The translations under genes were made by a program, and so were the position numbers. The notes under the pieces are model-generated. The model made no database searches. It saw only the letters and a program-made list of their open reading frames with translations, and was not told the origin of the DNA. This document shows positions 1-13,059 of a stretch of 64,000 nucleotides of DNA, in pieces; within the stretch, counting starts at the first letter, position 1, and each line of letters starts with the position of its first letter. The stretch comes from Odiellus spinosus (taxonomy: Eukaryota; Arthropoda; Arachnida; Opiliones; Phalangiidae). The stretch spans positions 19,532,442-19,596,441 of the forward strand of contig OY987232.1 of the NCBI GenBank assembly GCA_963920705.1. Direction: 5' to 3'.

Positions 1-179
1 AGAACTGAAAGTTTAAATTGTTATTTTGAAAGTATCTTTATTAACCAAAATTTAGAAAAAAATATTTAAATGAATGTTGAAGGGGGATTTAAGAATTTTT
101 AATATATTCTATTATTAATAAGACTTATTCAAGTGTTCTTGAAATTAATTTATTTAAATTAATCACAACCAGAAGTAGA

Positions 180-495
180 TGAAACCCTCCTTTGAAGTCT
201 ATTACTCCCTGGTCTCGTCTACCCCTCTCTGTATGGGTTAGTTTCAAAAAGCGCGATTCGTACGCCTCCTAACGGTAGATATTTTCGGAGCGGGAGTTTG
301 TCGAGCGAATATCTCTAGCAGCCTCGGAGTTCGTCAAAAAAACGTCATCGTTTGTGGAGAGAGAATTTCCAATTTTCCGTAGACAGGGGGTTATGAAGTA
401 GGACCCCTCCGATCTCCTAAAATTGGGAATTTTACCCATACAGAGAGGAGCGCTATATGGAACATTAGAGTAGTAGACTTCAAAGGAGGGTTTCA
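180..495. repeat. MITE family 1, copy 1 (TGAAACCCTCC ends)
   Basis: The element begins TGAAACCCTCCTTTGAAGTC and ends with the reverse complement of that sequence (GACTTCAAAGGAGGGTTTCA). The interior is moderately GC-rich and contains a CATACAGAGAGG / CCTCTCTGTATG internal inverted pair. A near-identical copy lies at 23061-23377. It has no coding capacity for a transposase, so it is a non-autonomous inverted-repeat element. Confidence 0.85.
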
Positions 496-1454
496 TAGGC
501 TTTTGTCACAACTTAGGCTTCTAAGAGTGAATGCCGTAGCGCGTGTCCAGGGTATTTTATTGTAGGGAAACTTGTAGCTTTTTAATTTATTTTCGGTATC
601 ACCGTGTCAAGAAACGTATTCCAGATATTTTTCATAATTTTTAGACACGTTTTAGGTGTTTAAATGAATTTATTCTTAATAAAATATGGTTCCCTATGGA
701 GTCCAATATTAAAAATTGAATTATTTGTACGGGATAAAACCTTTCAAGTTCATAATAATTTCGATTTCGCGTTTTTTTTTTGTCCAAATGTTAAATGTTC
801 CGTAGTAAACAGTCACGATATTAAACATAATGACCCATTGTTAGACAAGCTAGAGATCTAGTATAAAAATAATATTACTATTCTTTGAAAGGACCGTATT
901 AGGATAGAAGAAAAATAGATTTATTTTTAAACAAATATTATAAAGGGGTAATGTATGAATTTCTTCGTGAAAAAAAAGCGATTGGATATGAAACAAATCT
1001 GTAGGGGAACCTTCGCTGATAGTATTAATATACAAGGCGTTGTTTACTTTTATTGAATAAATTTATATAACTTATGATAGTATGACTTTAACCCGGCTCT
1101 AGATTTCACACAAGTATAATAAATTTACTATTAGTTGCGCCTCTTTAGGAGCAAATCAAACTTTGTTCAAAATACACTCTTGGGACTTGAAAAACCCGGC
1201 ACTTGATGTTTAACCTTATTTTATTTTTCTATCATCTTGTTTTTATTGGGTTGAATTTAAAGGGAAGCTATCGCCGTTTAATTCGAATTTCTATGAATTA
1301 TATTTTTAGTTTTATTATACTATTAAAGTATCATTTTTTAAATGATTTTATCCCTCTACCGGTTGACGCGTGAACTAAGAAACAAAATTAAAATATAAAA
1401 AAATACATATTTTATTTCCGGAACGTAATTAACCTAATTAAATTCATACGAATT

Positions 1455-1917
1455 GTAGTTTAATTAATCTGGATTAAGTACTTTTACTGCGCGAATCGAC
1501 TGGGGCGAGAATTAACTGTAGTCTCTATACAACATCGAAATCACGCGTGATTATAGTGATAACGTAGTATTGCCTGTAATATTTAGGAATTTCGAAAATA
1601 GTTTAATATATTTTTTTAAAGTAATGGCTTGGTTTTATAATTATTTTCTTCGACAGTTCGTTAGATAACATTAATATTAAACCATTAAAATTTTAAATAT
1701 GATTTAAATATAACAACTTTCGTTAATAATCAAAATATTCGTTAGAAATACTCTCAAATCAATTGTAGTCTCTACAATATCGAAATCACGCGACCATAAT
1801 GATGACGTAGATTGCGGGGAAATGTTGTAATTTTGTTCTATGACATATGTATATATTTTTCGAATCGTTTTTTAACGATCTTTCCGAAAATGCTACTCAA
1901 TTTCCATTTGGAGTTGA
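1455..1917. repeat. Dispersed element family A, copy 1
   Basis: One end carries AAGTACTTTTAC and GAGAATTAACTGTAGTCTC; the other ends in the reverse complement of CTCCAAATGGAAATTGAGT. Hallmark internal words are ATCGAAATCACGCG, ACGTAGATTGCGGGGAA and CGTTAATAATCAAAATATTCG. The same sequence recurs, whole or in part, at about 8216-8465, 13685-14030, 19498-19745, 26124-26290, 43155-43630, 44425-44485, 51370-51460 and 59184-59410. Confidence 0.8.
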
Positions 1918-2263
1918 TAAAAAATCAGTGTCAGCCTTACTTTAAGCTAACGATTCTGACGATATTCGACGTTGTAAAATTCTTCCTTAAAGTGACCGCA
2001 AATGGTCTCTATGATACGAGCGAAGCTAAAAAAAGATATATAAGCTTTTGAACGAATGCTATTAGGCTACGCCAACGATATTTTAAAAAGAATGTGCTAC
2101 TAAATTTTTTTCTAGGGCGCCGTTCGCTTTTTTCCCCGTAAAAAAACCGCCTATAGTCTCCTCTTATACAATATAAACGCCTCATATAGCCCACACCATC
2201 ATACAAACCAGCTTTATAAAGATAGAAACAAGGTCAGCTACACAGAAAGATCCCTTGTAATGA

Positions 2264-2776
2264 GTAGAGCTCGGAATCGGATATCCATTCATAACTAGCT
2301 TTTTTAAATCTCGGATAAATTAAGTTTAATATAAATCCATAAATTCTATAAACAGAGTCGTATTCAAATGTTGGATTCGAATTAGACCCGGAGATAAAAT
2401 TTCAATTAATAAACGAATTATCCATCAATGTATTCGAACTTGGATAACGGGCCGAGATAAAAATACGACGTTTCTCGAAATCCCTAATATAGAATGAAAT
2501 ATAATAATTGCATTTTGTTCGTCTAAATCGAAAGGAACGGTTCTAGCTTCGAGATCTCAATTTTGGGTTAAAATAGACGAAGAAACTCTTTGGTTTCAAA
2601 TTGTCGTTATCGGCGAATGAATAACTTTATAACTCGTATCAATTTCCCAATTTAACAATGAGTAGGAATCGCGTTAGTTTGCCGTTACATTCGGGTGGGT
2701 ATCCCTTAATACCTCGAATAAGAAATGGATATTTTAATATCCGATTGACATTCATTACTAATTCCGAGCTCTAATT
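2264..2776. repeat. Dispersed element family B, copy 1 (GAGCTC ends)
   Basis: It starts with TAGAGCTCGGAATCGGATAT and ends with ATTCCGAGCTCTA, giving short terminal inverted repeats of about 13 bp. The interior carries AATTAGACCCGGAGATAAAA and GGATAACGGGCCGAGATAAA. Similar copies lie at 6229-6660 and 7060-7600. Related shorter forms sharing only the terminal AGAGCTCGGAAT and adjacent A/T blocks occur at 5390-5650, 15402-15606 and 50347-50898. Confidence 0.8.
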
Positions 2777-3344
2777 ATGACAGGCAAACTTTCAACTAAA
2801 CATTCCATAAAACCTTAATTATTCCGAGGGTTTTAAAAATAGGTTTATCGCCAGCTTTTTTGTCCAACTACGTGAAAAATGGGAAGAGGGGTAAGAATGG
2901 GCGTTGAAGATATCTATGAAAAGTTCCATTAAAGAGCGTGGTACACGGTAGAGCCTACTGGATGCCTGTTTTCGGCTGATAAAGTACGTGTGAATTTTAG
3001 TAAAAAAAAAAAAAAAAATATAATAAAAAAAAACCGTGGTGGGCTTGATAGGAACGTAGGGTCAAAAAATGTTGGGGGGTCATTGGCTTCTCATCTTCCG
3101 TCGTTATATTTATAAAAGTTTGCTGTAAATATATGCGCTTCCGTACAATATTGTAAACAAACAAACTCCTATTGTTAAAGCTGATTTTTTGAAATCCATG
3201 ATTGATTACCGAGTATATTTTATTACAATAAATTTATTATATAAATATTGTATATATATTTAATATCTAAGCCTTTGCTTCTCTTAGAGTTGAAAAACTT
3301 CATCTCTATTAATTTTTTTATGAAAATCGGGTTCTGTTATAATT

Positions 3345-3600
3345 TACAAAATATTAAACTAGAAATTTTAAAAACTTACCGTGAAAATAGGCTTAGCTGA
3401 ATTCATTGTGATTAGATGATTTTATTTACATTAATGAGTCATCGACCAATCAAATGTTATTGGAAATCTAATGGAGATCTCGTCTTAACGGTAGGCATTT
3501 TTCATTGGTCGATGATCCATCAATGCGATGAATTTCAGCTGATCTAAATTTTGCCTATTTTTTTATTTTTCTCTACAATTCTGAGACAATTATTATATTT
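3345..3600. repeat. Dispersed element family D, copy 1
   Basis: A short inverted-repeat element. The left arm is GTGAAAATAGGCTTAGCTGA and the right arm is close to its complement (TTCAGCTGATCTAAATTTTGCC). An inner pair, CATCGACCAATCAAATG / CATTGGTCGATGA, also inverts. A second, better-preserved copy is at 13060-13350. Confidence 0.65.
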
Positions 3601-4639
3601 TTAATGAATTTCCGGCTTATTTTTCCTCTTCATTATCACTTTAAAATGGGCGTTAATTAGTATTTTTGTTTTATAGTAATTAAGTAAATACCACGAACAA
3701 TTTGTTCCTTCGAGTTAATACGCTATGGCCCCTGATAAATGGCTTTGCCCTGGACACCGAAGTACGTCGATTAAAACACATTTACAGGCGCTATATTGAA
3801 AATACATTAGTGACTTTTCCCCTGAATGTAAGCTTCATTCTGAGCCACAAAACTAATATTATATGGTTTATATTATACGAATAAAACTATTGTTTTTTTT
3901 TGTTTGCAAACAATTAATACCAGGATTGCCACAGGTCAGGGAAAACAGGGAAAATTCAGGGCATTTGAAAATGAACCACAAAAGTCGGGGAATTTAAAGA
4001 TATTTTAAAAAGTCAGTGAATTAATTAAAGATCTTTCGAGAAGTCATCAGGAAATTGCGATCATTATCCGCGGATTGGATTCTCAGCTGACGGCGTGTCA
4101 GTTGTATAGATTAGAACAAAGATACGCCCGCAGTTTGACGAACGCGATTATATAAAACAATAAAAGCTTAAAAATTGGGAAGTATTAGTCAGGGAAAATC
4201 GTTGGAAAAGGTCAGGGAAAAACCTTGAAAAATCATGGAATTTGAATCTGAAAAAACTGTGGCACTAGTTCTTGGTGGAGAATACTATGAACTTATGTAA
4301 GAATCTATTGAGATTGGCAAGGTTTTATTGAAATAGACAGCATTTTTATTGGAGGTCTATTCCACTACAATATTCCTACAATAAAAAGAGGGAAAAAAAA
4401 CCTATTTCTATGCAAAATTTACGGCCTGTTGGATAAAGATAATAGAAAACGTGGACGCACTCCTTTCAAAAAAACTAAACTACATACCGTGGCCAAAGCT
4501 CGCGGGCCAAAAAAAAAATCCAGGCAGGTATAAAGAAATAACAAGAAACAAAATATGATTTTTTTATTATTTTGACACCTGTGTTAATGTAAATAAATTT
4601 ATAATCTTATTTGATATTGAAAAATAATTTTAACTAATA

Positions 4640-4870
4640 GGTTATATTAAATTATGTCATTAGAAAATATACATTCCCGAGATGAATTACGGTAATTACG
4701 TTGTAATTACTAATACAATTACTATTTTAAACACGTGATTACATACATTTGATCGTGTAATGTTTTACGCGATTTCTACAGCCATTACTGACTAATTACA
4801 CGATTACGGTGTGATTACAGTAATTTAAAAAGGGTAATTACCCTTCACTACTTTAGTATAAATTACTCTT
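4640..4870. repeat. Degenerate TAATTAC-rich tract
   Basis: Roughly 230 bp dominated by irregularly spaced GTAATTAC / ATTACGGT words on both strands (for example ATTACGGTAATTACGTTGTA). It looks like a decayed short tandem repeat. No gene is visible. Confidence 0.5.
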
Positions 4871-5324
4871 AGATATTTCTCTAGCATATCTTTAATCTCT
4901 GCAGTGATTAAGAAAGCTAAGATTTAATAACTTCTATAAATTGATTCATTACGAACATACACACAAACAGACGCGTACGATTTCATAATGTTTCGGTTCC
5001 TTTAGTTTCTCGAAGTATTCGTAAAAATACTCGTCTTATATATCTGGATAAGGGAAAAATAAAGTCCTGGATTTAGACAAATCGAAAATAGGAATGGACC
5101 AAGTTGGTCTTTCGGGCCTTGGTTCCTTTTCCCGGTGGAGGTAATATAGGAATGACATAGAAAAAAACCCGTGGGCCAAAATATGAAACACTATATCTCC
5201 TCCTATAGCTAGCCTATTGTATTTCTATCGCGTTCGCTGATGTGAGAAATTAGAAAAGTATTGGATTTAAAATTGAAAGCGCTGTTTTTCATTTTTTTAT
5301 TTATGATATCAATATTCATATTTG

Positions 5325-5650
5325 GTTTATATTTATCATGAATTTTCATGAATTAAATTATCTATATTATTTAAAAATTAACTTGAACCTAGAGCTCGGA
5401 ATCTGATCGATCCATTATCTTCCGTTATTCGTATATTTTTAGATATTTTATTTATATTTATCATGAATTTTCATGAATTAAATTATCTATATTATTTAAA
5501 AATTAACTTCAACCTAGAGCTGGGAATCTGATCGATCCATTATCTTCCGTTATTCGTATATTTTTAGATATTTTATTTTTAATTAAACAGATAATATACA
5601 TCAGAATTTTATCCAATTAATAAAAATTAAACGAATTCAGAGCTCTAATT
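5325..5650. repeat. Direct duplication of about 124 bp with a family B end
   Basis: A block of about 124 bp running from TTTATATTTATCATGAATTT through GAGCTCGGAATCTGATCGAT to TTTTTAGATATTTTA is present twice head to tail. Copy 1 is about 5325-5450 and copy 2 about 5449-5575; one visible base difference is GAGCTCGG versus GAGCTGGG. The element closes with ATTCAGAGCTCTAA near 5640. Confidence 0.7.
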
Positions 5651-6228
5651 ATTATAACATTAAAAGAATAGGCCTAGGTTTGATGCCCAAGGTCTTAGGC
5701 ATTAATATAATTAAATGCAAATTAAATATAATTTAACCCCTTTTTGAATTAAAACATTAAAATGATTTAATTTTTGAATATTTTCATCAAGTAAGGGTAT
5801 TAAGCGAGCTTTGATTTGAATAATCGCAATTTTGTGATTATAAATTAGAATTACTAAAGGCGGGATATATTATTAGGGTGTAGAAAATTTCATTTAAGAG
5901 AATGAATAGGCCTTTGTCAGCCCTTTTCGCAATTGGAGCTTTTCTTCGCTAATTGGGCAGCGCCAGCTCATTCACCCCAATTTGGGCCGTTCGGAACTCG
6001 CTGACACCGAGAGCCTAATTAAACCCACTAGGGTCCAATAGAGAATTCTTACGTCATATATGTGTAGTATATAGAAACCAAGGAAGCCTCCACTATGATG
6101 ACGTTGCTTCTCAAGCCAAAATTACTTAACTCTGGAGGACTTCAAGTTCGTTTCTTATAAGGTTTACAATTCGCGCACTATTACCGATACAAGATTTCAA
6201 AGTGATAATGAAATAATTTCATTAATAG

Positions 6229-6660
6229 AGCTCGGAATCGGATAATCCGTAGGCTGTTTTCAGATATTTTAATCTCTTATAAATTTAAGTTTAATTATAT
6301 AAACAGAATCATTAATGCTGGATACGAATTAGACCCGGAGATAAAATTTTAATTAATAAACGAATTATCCATCAATTTATTCGAACTTGGATAACGGGCC
6401 GAGATAAAAATACGACGTTTCTCGAAATCCCTAATAGACGAATGAAATATAATAATTCCATTTTGTTTATCTAAATCGAAAGGAACAATTCTAGCTTCGA
6501 GATCTCAATTTTGGGTTAAAATAGACGAAGAAACTCTTTGGTTTCAAATTGTCGTTATCGGCGAATGAATAACTTTATAACTCGTATCAATTTCCCAATT
6601 TAACAATGAGTAGGAATCGCGTTAGTTTGCCGTTACATTCGGGTATCCGTTAATATGTCG
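6229..6660. repeat. Dispersed element family B, copy 2
   Basis: Very similar to the copy at 2264-2776 from AGAGCTCGGAATCGGATA through TTACATTCGGGTATCCGTTA. After that it diverges, so the right terminal repeat is missing or replaced. Confidence 0.75.
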
Positions 6661-7059
6661 GTTTCATTATCCCTTTGAGAGATTAAACAGTGTTGCATTT
6701 TAATCCTGCGATGATCTTGTATTTTGGGGATCACGCTATTATTCTCCCTGGCACTCGTAAAGATCCAACCTCTGGTCCAATAGAAGTTGGCTTTGGTCTT
6801 TCCCTTCGTGTCTTGGGCCATCAGCTAGTGAATGACGAAGCGGAGACCTAAATCGTGTTCCTGGGGTTTTCTCCCTGTTCACTCAATTCATTAATTGTGG
6901 CCCCAGGACTTCTTCTTCTTCTATAGTCGACAATTTTAAATCCCAAAAGGGTTTAACTACTAAAAAGAATGAATTAAAATAGAACGTTAGATATTCGTTC
7001 ATTTTTAGAACTGTTTCAAACCACTAAGGATTTAGAAAAACATAGAAAACTTAATTACT

Positions 7060-7600
7060 AAATAATACGGATAGTAAATAACTTATCCATTGATATTTCG
7101 GATATTTTAATCTCGGATAAATTAAGTTAATATAAATCCACAAATTATATAAAGAGAATCGTATTCAAATGCTTAATAAGAATTAGACCCGGAGATAAAA
7201 TTTCAATTAATAAACGAATTATCCATCAATTTATTCGAACGGATAACGGGCCGAGATAAAAAATACGACGTTTCTCGAAATCCCTAATATAGAATGAAAT
7301 ATAATAATTCCATTTTGTTCGTCTAAATCGAAAGGAACGGTTCTAGCTTGGAGATCTCAATTTTGGGTTAAAATAGACGAAGAAACTCTTTGGTTTCAAA
7401 TTGTCGTTATCGGCGAATGAATAACTTTATAACTCGTATCAATTTCCCAATTTAACAATGAGTAGGAATTGCGTTAGTTTAATGTTACATTCGGGTTATC
7501 CGTTAATACCTCGAATAAGAAATGGATATTTTAATATCCGATTGACATTCACAGATGCTCTTTATTCAATTAATTATCAAGTTATAAGAATTCCGAGTTC
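7060..7600. repeat. Dispersed element family B, copy 3
   Basis: The interior matches copies 1 and 2 (GACCCGGAGATAAAA, ACGGGCCGAGATAAAAA, ATGAGTAGGAATTGCG). It ends with GATATTTTAATATCCGATTG and ATTCCGAGTTCTA. The left terminal GAGCTC is eroded. Confidence 0.75.
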
Positions 7601-8215
7601 TATTTAAAATAAATATGAAATTTCAATTTCAAAATGTAGATAAGACCTTTTTCCATTAAAACTCATTAGGTATCATGCTGAGACTCGGAATAGTCTTATT
7701 TGGGGGGTGGTCCTTTAAAAGAATACGTAAAGTACTTTGGGAAAACTTGGTTTTGAATGAGAAGTTATACCCCGAAGTGAAACTTAAAATCCTCCAAATT
7801 TTCTTCTTGTAGTAATTGGTCCGGGCTCGCTAGGAGCTTCTTAATAGAAATATACGACGGTCTCTTGAAAGTATTATTATGTAAGACAGTACAATGTCTT
7901 CCACTTAACCAAAAAGACGACAGAAACTTTCAAATCTTAGAAAGAAATTATTCAATTTTAAAAATTCTTTGAAACTAATTTAATTAATTGGATAAAGTAT
8001 ACTGAATTATAATTAGACTAGATATTACCCAGAATATCTAGCTATTCTAAACCATGTTTTCCTACACTTAAATATCATATTTAACTTAAAACTCTTGTTA
8101 GATGAAGTAAAAAACCTTGTTAATTTCTCCCAAAGCGCTAAGCCTAATTAATATTCAAACTGGCGCAATGCGATTTCAAAGTTAGACTGCCACGAATTTT
8201 TAATTAACTCCTAAT

Positions 8216-8465
8216 TGAAATTGAGTCATATTTTCGGGTTGATCGTTAAAAAACGATCCAAAATATATATACATATGTCATAGAAATAAAATTACCAGTA
8301 AAAATACATTTTATAATCGCCTATTTTCGAAATTTTTAAAAATAAAAATTCCCCACAATCTACGTCATCAATATCTGCACGTGATTTCGCTACAAGTTAA
8401 TTATCGCGCTATTAGTGATAAGGTCGCTTTAACGCGGTCTTTCTCTTGAAAGTACTTAATCCAGT
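8216..8465. repeat. Dispersed element family A, short copy
   Basis: Contains AAATTGAGTCATATTTTCGG, CGTTAAAAAACGATCCAAAA, CCCCACAATCTACGTCATCA and a distal AAAGTACTTAATCC end. It lacks the central block found in longer copies. No gene is associated. Confidence 0.7.
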
Positions 8466-9409
8466 ACAAATAATTACTTACAATAATTATGGTTGAACAA
8501 TTCTATCTTGTTTTAATAAATTATATATTGTCCGAAGTCCATAGGGAATTTTTATCTTGTATTCTTAATTACACAGATGTCAAGCACTTGTTTATTAATT
8601 AGACACTAAGTCCTTATCTGAACGACAAAGTTTCTGGAAAGAATTCTATTTTAGTTTTTTCTTTTATCACTTGATAGAAGACTGCCTGATTATTATATTG
8701 TTCAGGATGAAAAGAAAATTCTTTAAGACTGCTGCAAATCAACATTAACAGTTAGTTCTACCGAAGCTTATCATACCATCGTATTACCATGGTTTTAATC
8801 TAGAGTTAATCTGATTCCTAACGTAATATTTATCGAGTAATTTCAATCTTTCTTCAAAGCGTAATCAAGGATAAAAATAGCCTCCAATTTTGTAGTGTTC
8901 GTAGTCACACGTTTTTTTTTTTTTTTTCTTAATATACATGCATACGCGAGTGTCATAGAAACCCTTCTTATAGGTGTCTGTAGAGGCTTTTTTTGCAGGA
9001 CATAGAGGAGAGATGCCCACATAGTTTGGAATCCTCCTATAAGATATATATCAACGAAGTTTTCTACCCAAAGAAAATTCACAGCAAAAATGTTTTAACT
9101 ACAAATTTTTATAGTTAAAGTAAGCCTCTCACATTATATATATGGTCTATCTCCTAATTCTGAAGGCTTCTATTTCTGAACACTTTCATTTAAAAATTTA
9201 TAACTTAACTTTGGTTGGGTCGATTTAAAAATGGAAGGGCAAATTTTGTAGATTAAGAATGGACCTATTTGGAGAATATAACTTCAACACTCTAGGAAAA
9301 GATCCGGAGAAGATACGACCCTAATTAGCCAACCGCGATAATTATCCTAGTTAATTAGACTATTTACTGACTAAATTATTAAGTAATTAACCAAATATTT
9401 GTGGATTAA

Positions 9410-9660
9410 CTAGTCCAAATTCCGATCCGGGTAAATTCTAAATTCGAGACACTCGAGTTGAAAGGAGGGAAGACGATGTAATTTAGCGTGGCCCGCCTAA
9501 ATTCCAACACTCTCTCCAGACTCAAAATATCTGGAAGAGTCCAAATTACTCGAGCCAGACAGGGGTGATGACTTTTTTGTCTATTTTTAAGCGATTGGAT
9601 AAGAAACAAAACTGTAGGGGGACCTTTAAAGTGATAGTTCTAATTATAGTTCTTCTGAAA
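9410..9660. repeat. Dispersed element family F-related sequence
   Basis: Shares GAGTCCAAATTACTCGAGCC, CAGGGGTGATGACTTTTTTG and TCTATTTTTAAGCGA with the element at 48962-49710. It carries the uninterrupted word GATCCGGGTAAAT, at the place where the 49-kb copy has a hAT-like insertion. Confidence 0.6.
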
Positions 9661-10171
9661 AGGGTTTAACGGACTTACGACACTTTACCATTTATCTTGC
9701 ATTGTTTTGTGGCTCATGCCTATGAACGTTGGTCGGTTTTGGGGGAGGGAATGGTTGGATATGTGTCACGTTGGCACGTGAGGGCTAACACGAGTCCCAG
9801 GGACAGCTGTCTCGTAGAAGCACCGACAAGTTAATTAAAAGCATTTTCCGAATAACCGCTTTCCTTTTCAACCCGCGTGGCATTCTTTCCAAAGCCTCTC
9901 TTTGGCCTAGTTGCCTACGCAATATTATAAGACAAGACCATGGGAGTGTCTTAGAATCTCTCGACGTACTGGGCTTTCGTTTTGAATTATCTAGTTGACC
10001 CCCGCTTCCTTTGACCCCTATTTTCAATATTGCGGGGTCGATTCTTCTCTAAATTCACGCTTCATTTCATCTAGAGCTAAAAAGATTTTATTTAATTATT
10101 TTAATTAACTTAATTATACATTAATCTTGAAAGTTATCAGAATTAAAAAAATATGAAATTTTTTAGGCTTC

Positions 10172-10952
10172 TTAATAAACACCTTGCTTCTTATGATCAT
10201 GGTTTGCATTGAATAAAATGTTGATGCCTGCTCTAATAATCTCGACCGGAAAGGCTTCGTTGGATTTTAAATCTAAAGCCGTTGCTTTGTCTATAAATGT
10301 GATAAAAAATAAATAAATCTTAGGCTTAATCTAAATTAAAACTTCATCATCGGATGCCAAAAAACGTGTTACCGAATGTTTTCATAATTTTAGGACACGT
10401 TTTTGGTGTTTCTAGGTAAAATTTGAATATAATTAAATATAAAATCGAACCAATCATAGCTTCAAGTTTAAATTTAAACAATTAACTTCTTAAATACTTA
10501 AATTATTCTAAGGTAAAATTATGATTATCCCAACTAGGTAGGAAAATTGAAAACGTAAACTTATTTTCGTCGTATTTTTCAAGGTTTCGTTGATGTAATG
10601 TACCTATATATATATATATTTCCACGTGTATTTGAAATAATACTCGGGTGTATATAGGGTTTAACATTACGTATACCTCCGCCATAGGTTTACATCTACT
10701 GTAAATTCCGCTTGACCCTAAAATAATTGTTTTAATAATTATTAGAGCTTGAAATTGATTGGATTGATCTAGTTAAGCAAATTCGGATTAACGTTTGATT
10801 AAAACATAAACTATTTATCAATCCGAAGATAAAATAACAATAATAAACAATTAAAATTGTAATTTCATACCATATTTATTTTCCATAGACATTGCGCCAT
10901 CCAATACCATTAGAACAATTATTAAGTTACAGACTAAATATTTGCTATTCAT
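10172..10952 (-). CDS. Small secreted peptide gene, copy a (divergent)
   Basis: Predicted two-exon minus-strand gene of about 66 residues. Exon 1 (10952-10871) encodes 27 residues: MNSKYLVCN, a hydrophobic stretch LIIVLMVLDG, then AMSMENKY. It ends in a phase-1 donor TATG|GTATGA, as in copies b and c. Exon 2 (10290-10172) follows a TTTATAG acceptor in the matching phase and ends QGVY then stop, resembling the QKVY/QKIY ends of b and c. The body of exon 2 is too diverged for certain homology. The 580-bp intron holds a family C repeat and a family-B-like block also present in copy b's intron. Exon 1 membership is well supported; the exon 2 assignment is tentative. Confidence 0.45.
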
Positions 10953-11812
10953 AATACGAATGCTAAGAGCTCTTGCCTTTCCTAGTTGGCGTTCTAGTCC
11001 GAAAATGATAAAACATTAATACAGATCGACAATAAATATGTTTTGTTCATTTTTTACGGATCTGTTCCAATACCTGGTTGTCTTTTGATCAGTTACGACC
11101 TTGTTTCCAAACATGTGTAGGAAAACGTACCACACCGTGTTTGGAACTATTTAGTCTAGTAACGCGTTAATTAATTTAATTGAATTAAAAATTAAATTTA
11201 AATTAAACTCCAAAAGGACCACAAGTATACTTTAACACTTGATTGGCGTCGCTATTAATTAAAATTAATTAATTTAAATTAATATCTTGGTAAAATTAGA
11301 ATTTTAGTAAATATAAAATCGGACCAATCATATTATTTCAGCCTTCAACAACGCTTGTAATGACCTAACGTTAAAAGGAATGGCCAATATTTGATGGGAA
11401 AGACCTTGGCCATCAAATATCGGCCATATCACAATATAATTACCGTGATTATATCCCAACTAGGTAGAAAATTGTAAACGTAAACATGTTTTCGTGGTAT
11501 TTTTTCAAGGTACATATCACCGATGGTTTTGTATTCCCGCGTTTTTAACGTAAACACCATATGGTTTCCTGAAATAATATTCTGGTTTTAACATTAAGTA
11601 TACTTCCGCCGTAGCTTTCCCTTTTCTGCCAACTTGGCTTGACCCTAAATATATAATATTGTATAAATCTACCAAGGAAATACAATTATTTTAGGTTTAA
11701 TAATCTCAAATTAAGACGAAACTAACGTGGAAGAATACAACCATAAATTAACGAAATTAATTTTAAACGTGAATTATTTATTTTTAAATAAATTGATTAC
11801 AATTTTCAGAAT

Positions 11813-12212
11813 TTAGTAAACTTTTTGATTATATTTTCTTCTTAATGATAGCGCGGATCCCTGTCCAGCGTATATAGCAATTTTATTATTAAATAATCTC
11901 TTTTGTCGAAGTTCATGATATTTCAAGAAATTCTTCTCCGAAGACGCGAGTTTAGAATTAAGATTAGTTTCTGAAAATTTATTATTTTAATTGTTTTCGT
12001 TATTGATTATTAGAGCTTTTATTAATTGGATTCGTCTAGTGAATTAAATTCCGTTTGATTAAAACATAGACTATTTATCAAACCATTTATCTTAATACAA
12101 ATATTAACAATTAAAATTGTAATTTCATACCATATTTATTTTCGACGGACGTGGTGGCATCCAATAGCACTATAAATATTACGCAGATATAGAAGAAATA
12201 TTTGCCGTCCAT
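11813..12212 (-). CDS. Small secreted basic peptide gene, copy b
   Basis: Two-exon minus-strand gene of 79 residues that I do not recognise. Exon 1 (12212-12131) encodes a signal peptide: MDGKYFFY, hydrophobic core ICVIFIVLLDA, likely cleavage near ATTS|VE. The donor is TATG|GTATGA in phase 1. Exon 2 (11970-11813), after an ATTTTCAG acceptor, encodes a 51-residue polar tail with SSEKNFLKYHELRQKRLF, then IAIYAGQGSALSLRRKYNQK and VY. RQKR fits a furin-type cleavage site, so a processed basic peptide is possible (inference). The mature region has no cysteine. A TATATATA run lies about 80 bases upstream of the ATG. Upstream in-frame codons to 12344 are probably leader, because they cover the TATA run. 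Copy c has the same structure and phases. Confidence 0.75.
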
Positions 12213-12285
12213 AATACGAATGTTAAGAGCTCTTGCCTTTCCCAGTTGTTTTGTAGGCTGGAAATGATAAAAAATGAGTACTGTT

Positions 12286-12300
12286 TCCGAATATATATAC
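12286..12300 (-). promoter_or_regulatory. Probable TATA box of peptide gene copy b
   Basis: On the minus strand GTATATATATTC lies about 80 bases upstream of the predicted ATG at 12212. Copy c has the related GTACGTATATTC at the same place. Position relative to the start supports a promoter, but no transcript data are available. Confidence 0.45.
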
Positions 12301-13059
12301 ACCACGACCTTGTTTTGATCAGTTTTATATGGTATAAGTACCATAGCGTGCCATTCAAGGCCCAGACCTTGTATTGAACAATTAAAATTGTTTATTTAGT
12401 ACATCTTATACAACCTATATTCTAACTCGGTACACTTTTCTTTAAAAATTCGTAACTTTACTTTGACTGGCTCGAATTAAGGCTAGTAGGGCTCATTTTG
12501 TAGATGACATAACGGGCTATCCGATAAAAATAACTTCATCACTCTAGGTAAATATCCGGAGAAGATACGTCACTAATTAGCCCACCCCCCAAATTTGAAT
12601 AATATATTAAATATAAAATTTTACGGAACACTCCTTTTAGGCCCCGGGAAATAAGGTTTTACGTACTAAAGTTAAAGTAAAAGACTTATTACGAACAAAA
12701 TGCTTATTTTAAATCCTAAATTTGGCCCAGAAAAGTAAATTTCAAATTATCTATTCGCGAATTTTAACTCGGTGCAGCGACAAGTAATATACGAAAACTC
12801 CCAAAATTCGCGAAAAGGAACCACTTATACGTAAACATGTTTTCGACATATTTTTCAAGGCTTCTTTCTTACAAGTACGTATGACAGGTGGCTTCGTATT
12901 TTCACAGCGTTATATAATAGTCGCGCAGCTACTAATGGGAACTATATCATAGTCAAATGTATATGGGGTTTAACATTACGTATACATCCGCCATAGATTT
13001 ACTTTTTCTGCCAACTTGTCTTGACTCTAAAATACCCTTTTTATGGATTCCTTATCGTT

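Larger units (their letters stand above)
1..10170. other. Gene-poor, repeat-rich left flank
   Basis: I see no coding region here that I can support. All open frames are under about 80 codons, lack recognisable domains, and most lie inside dispersed repeats. The stretch holds copies of several short non-autonomous elements (listed separately), poly-A/T runs near 3001 and 8915, and AT-rich spacer. Confidence 0.6.
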
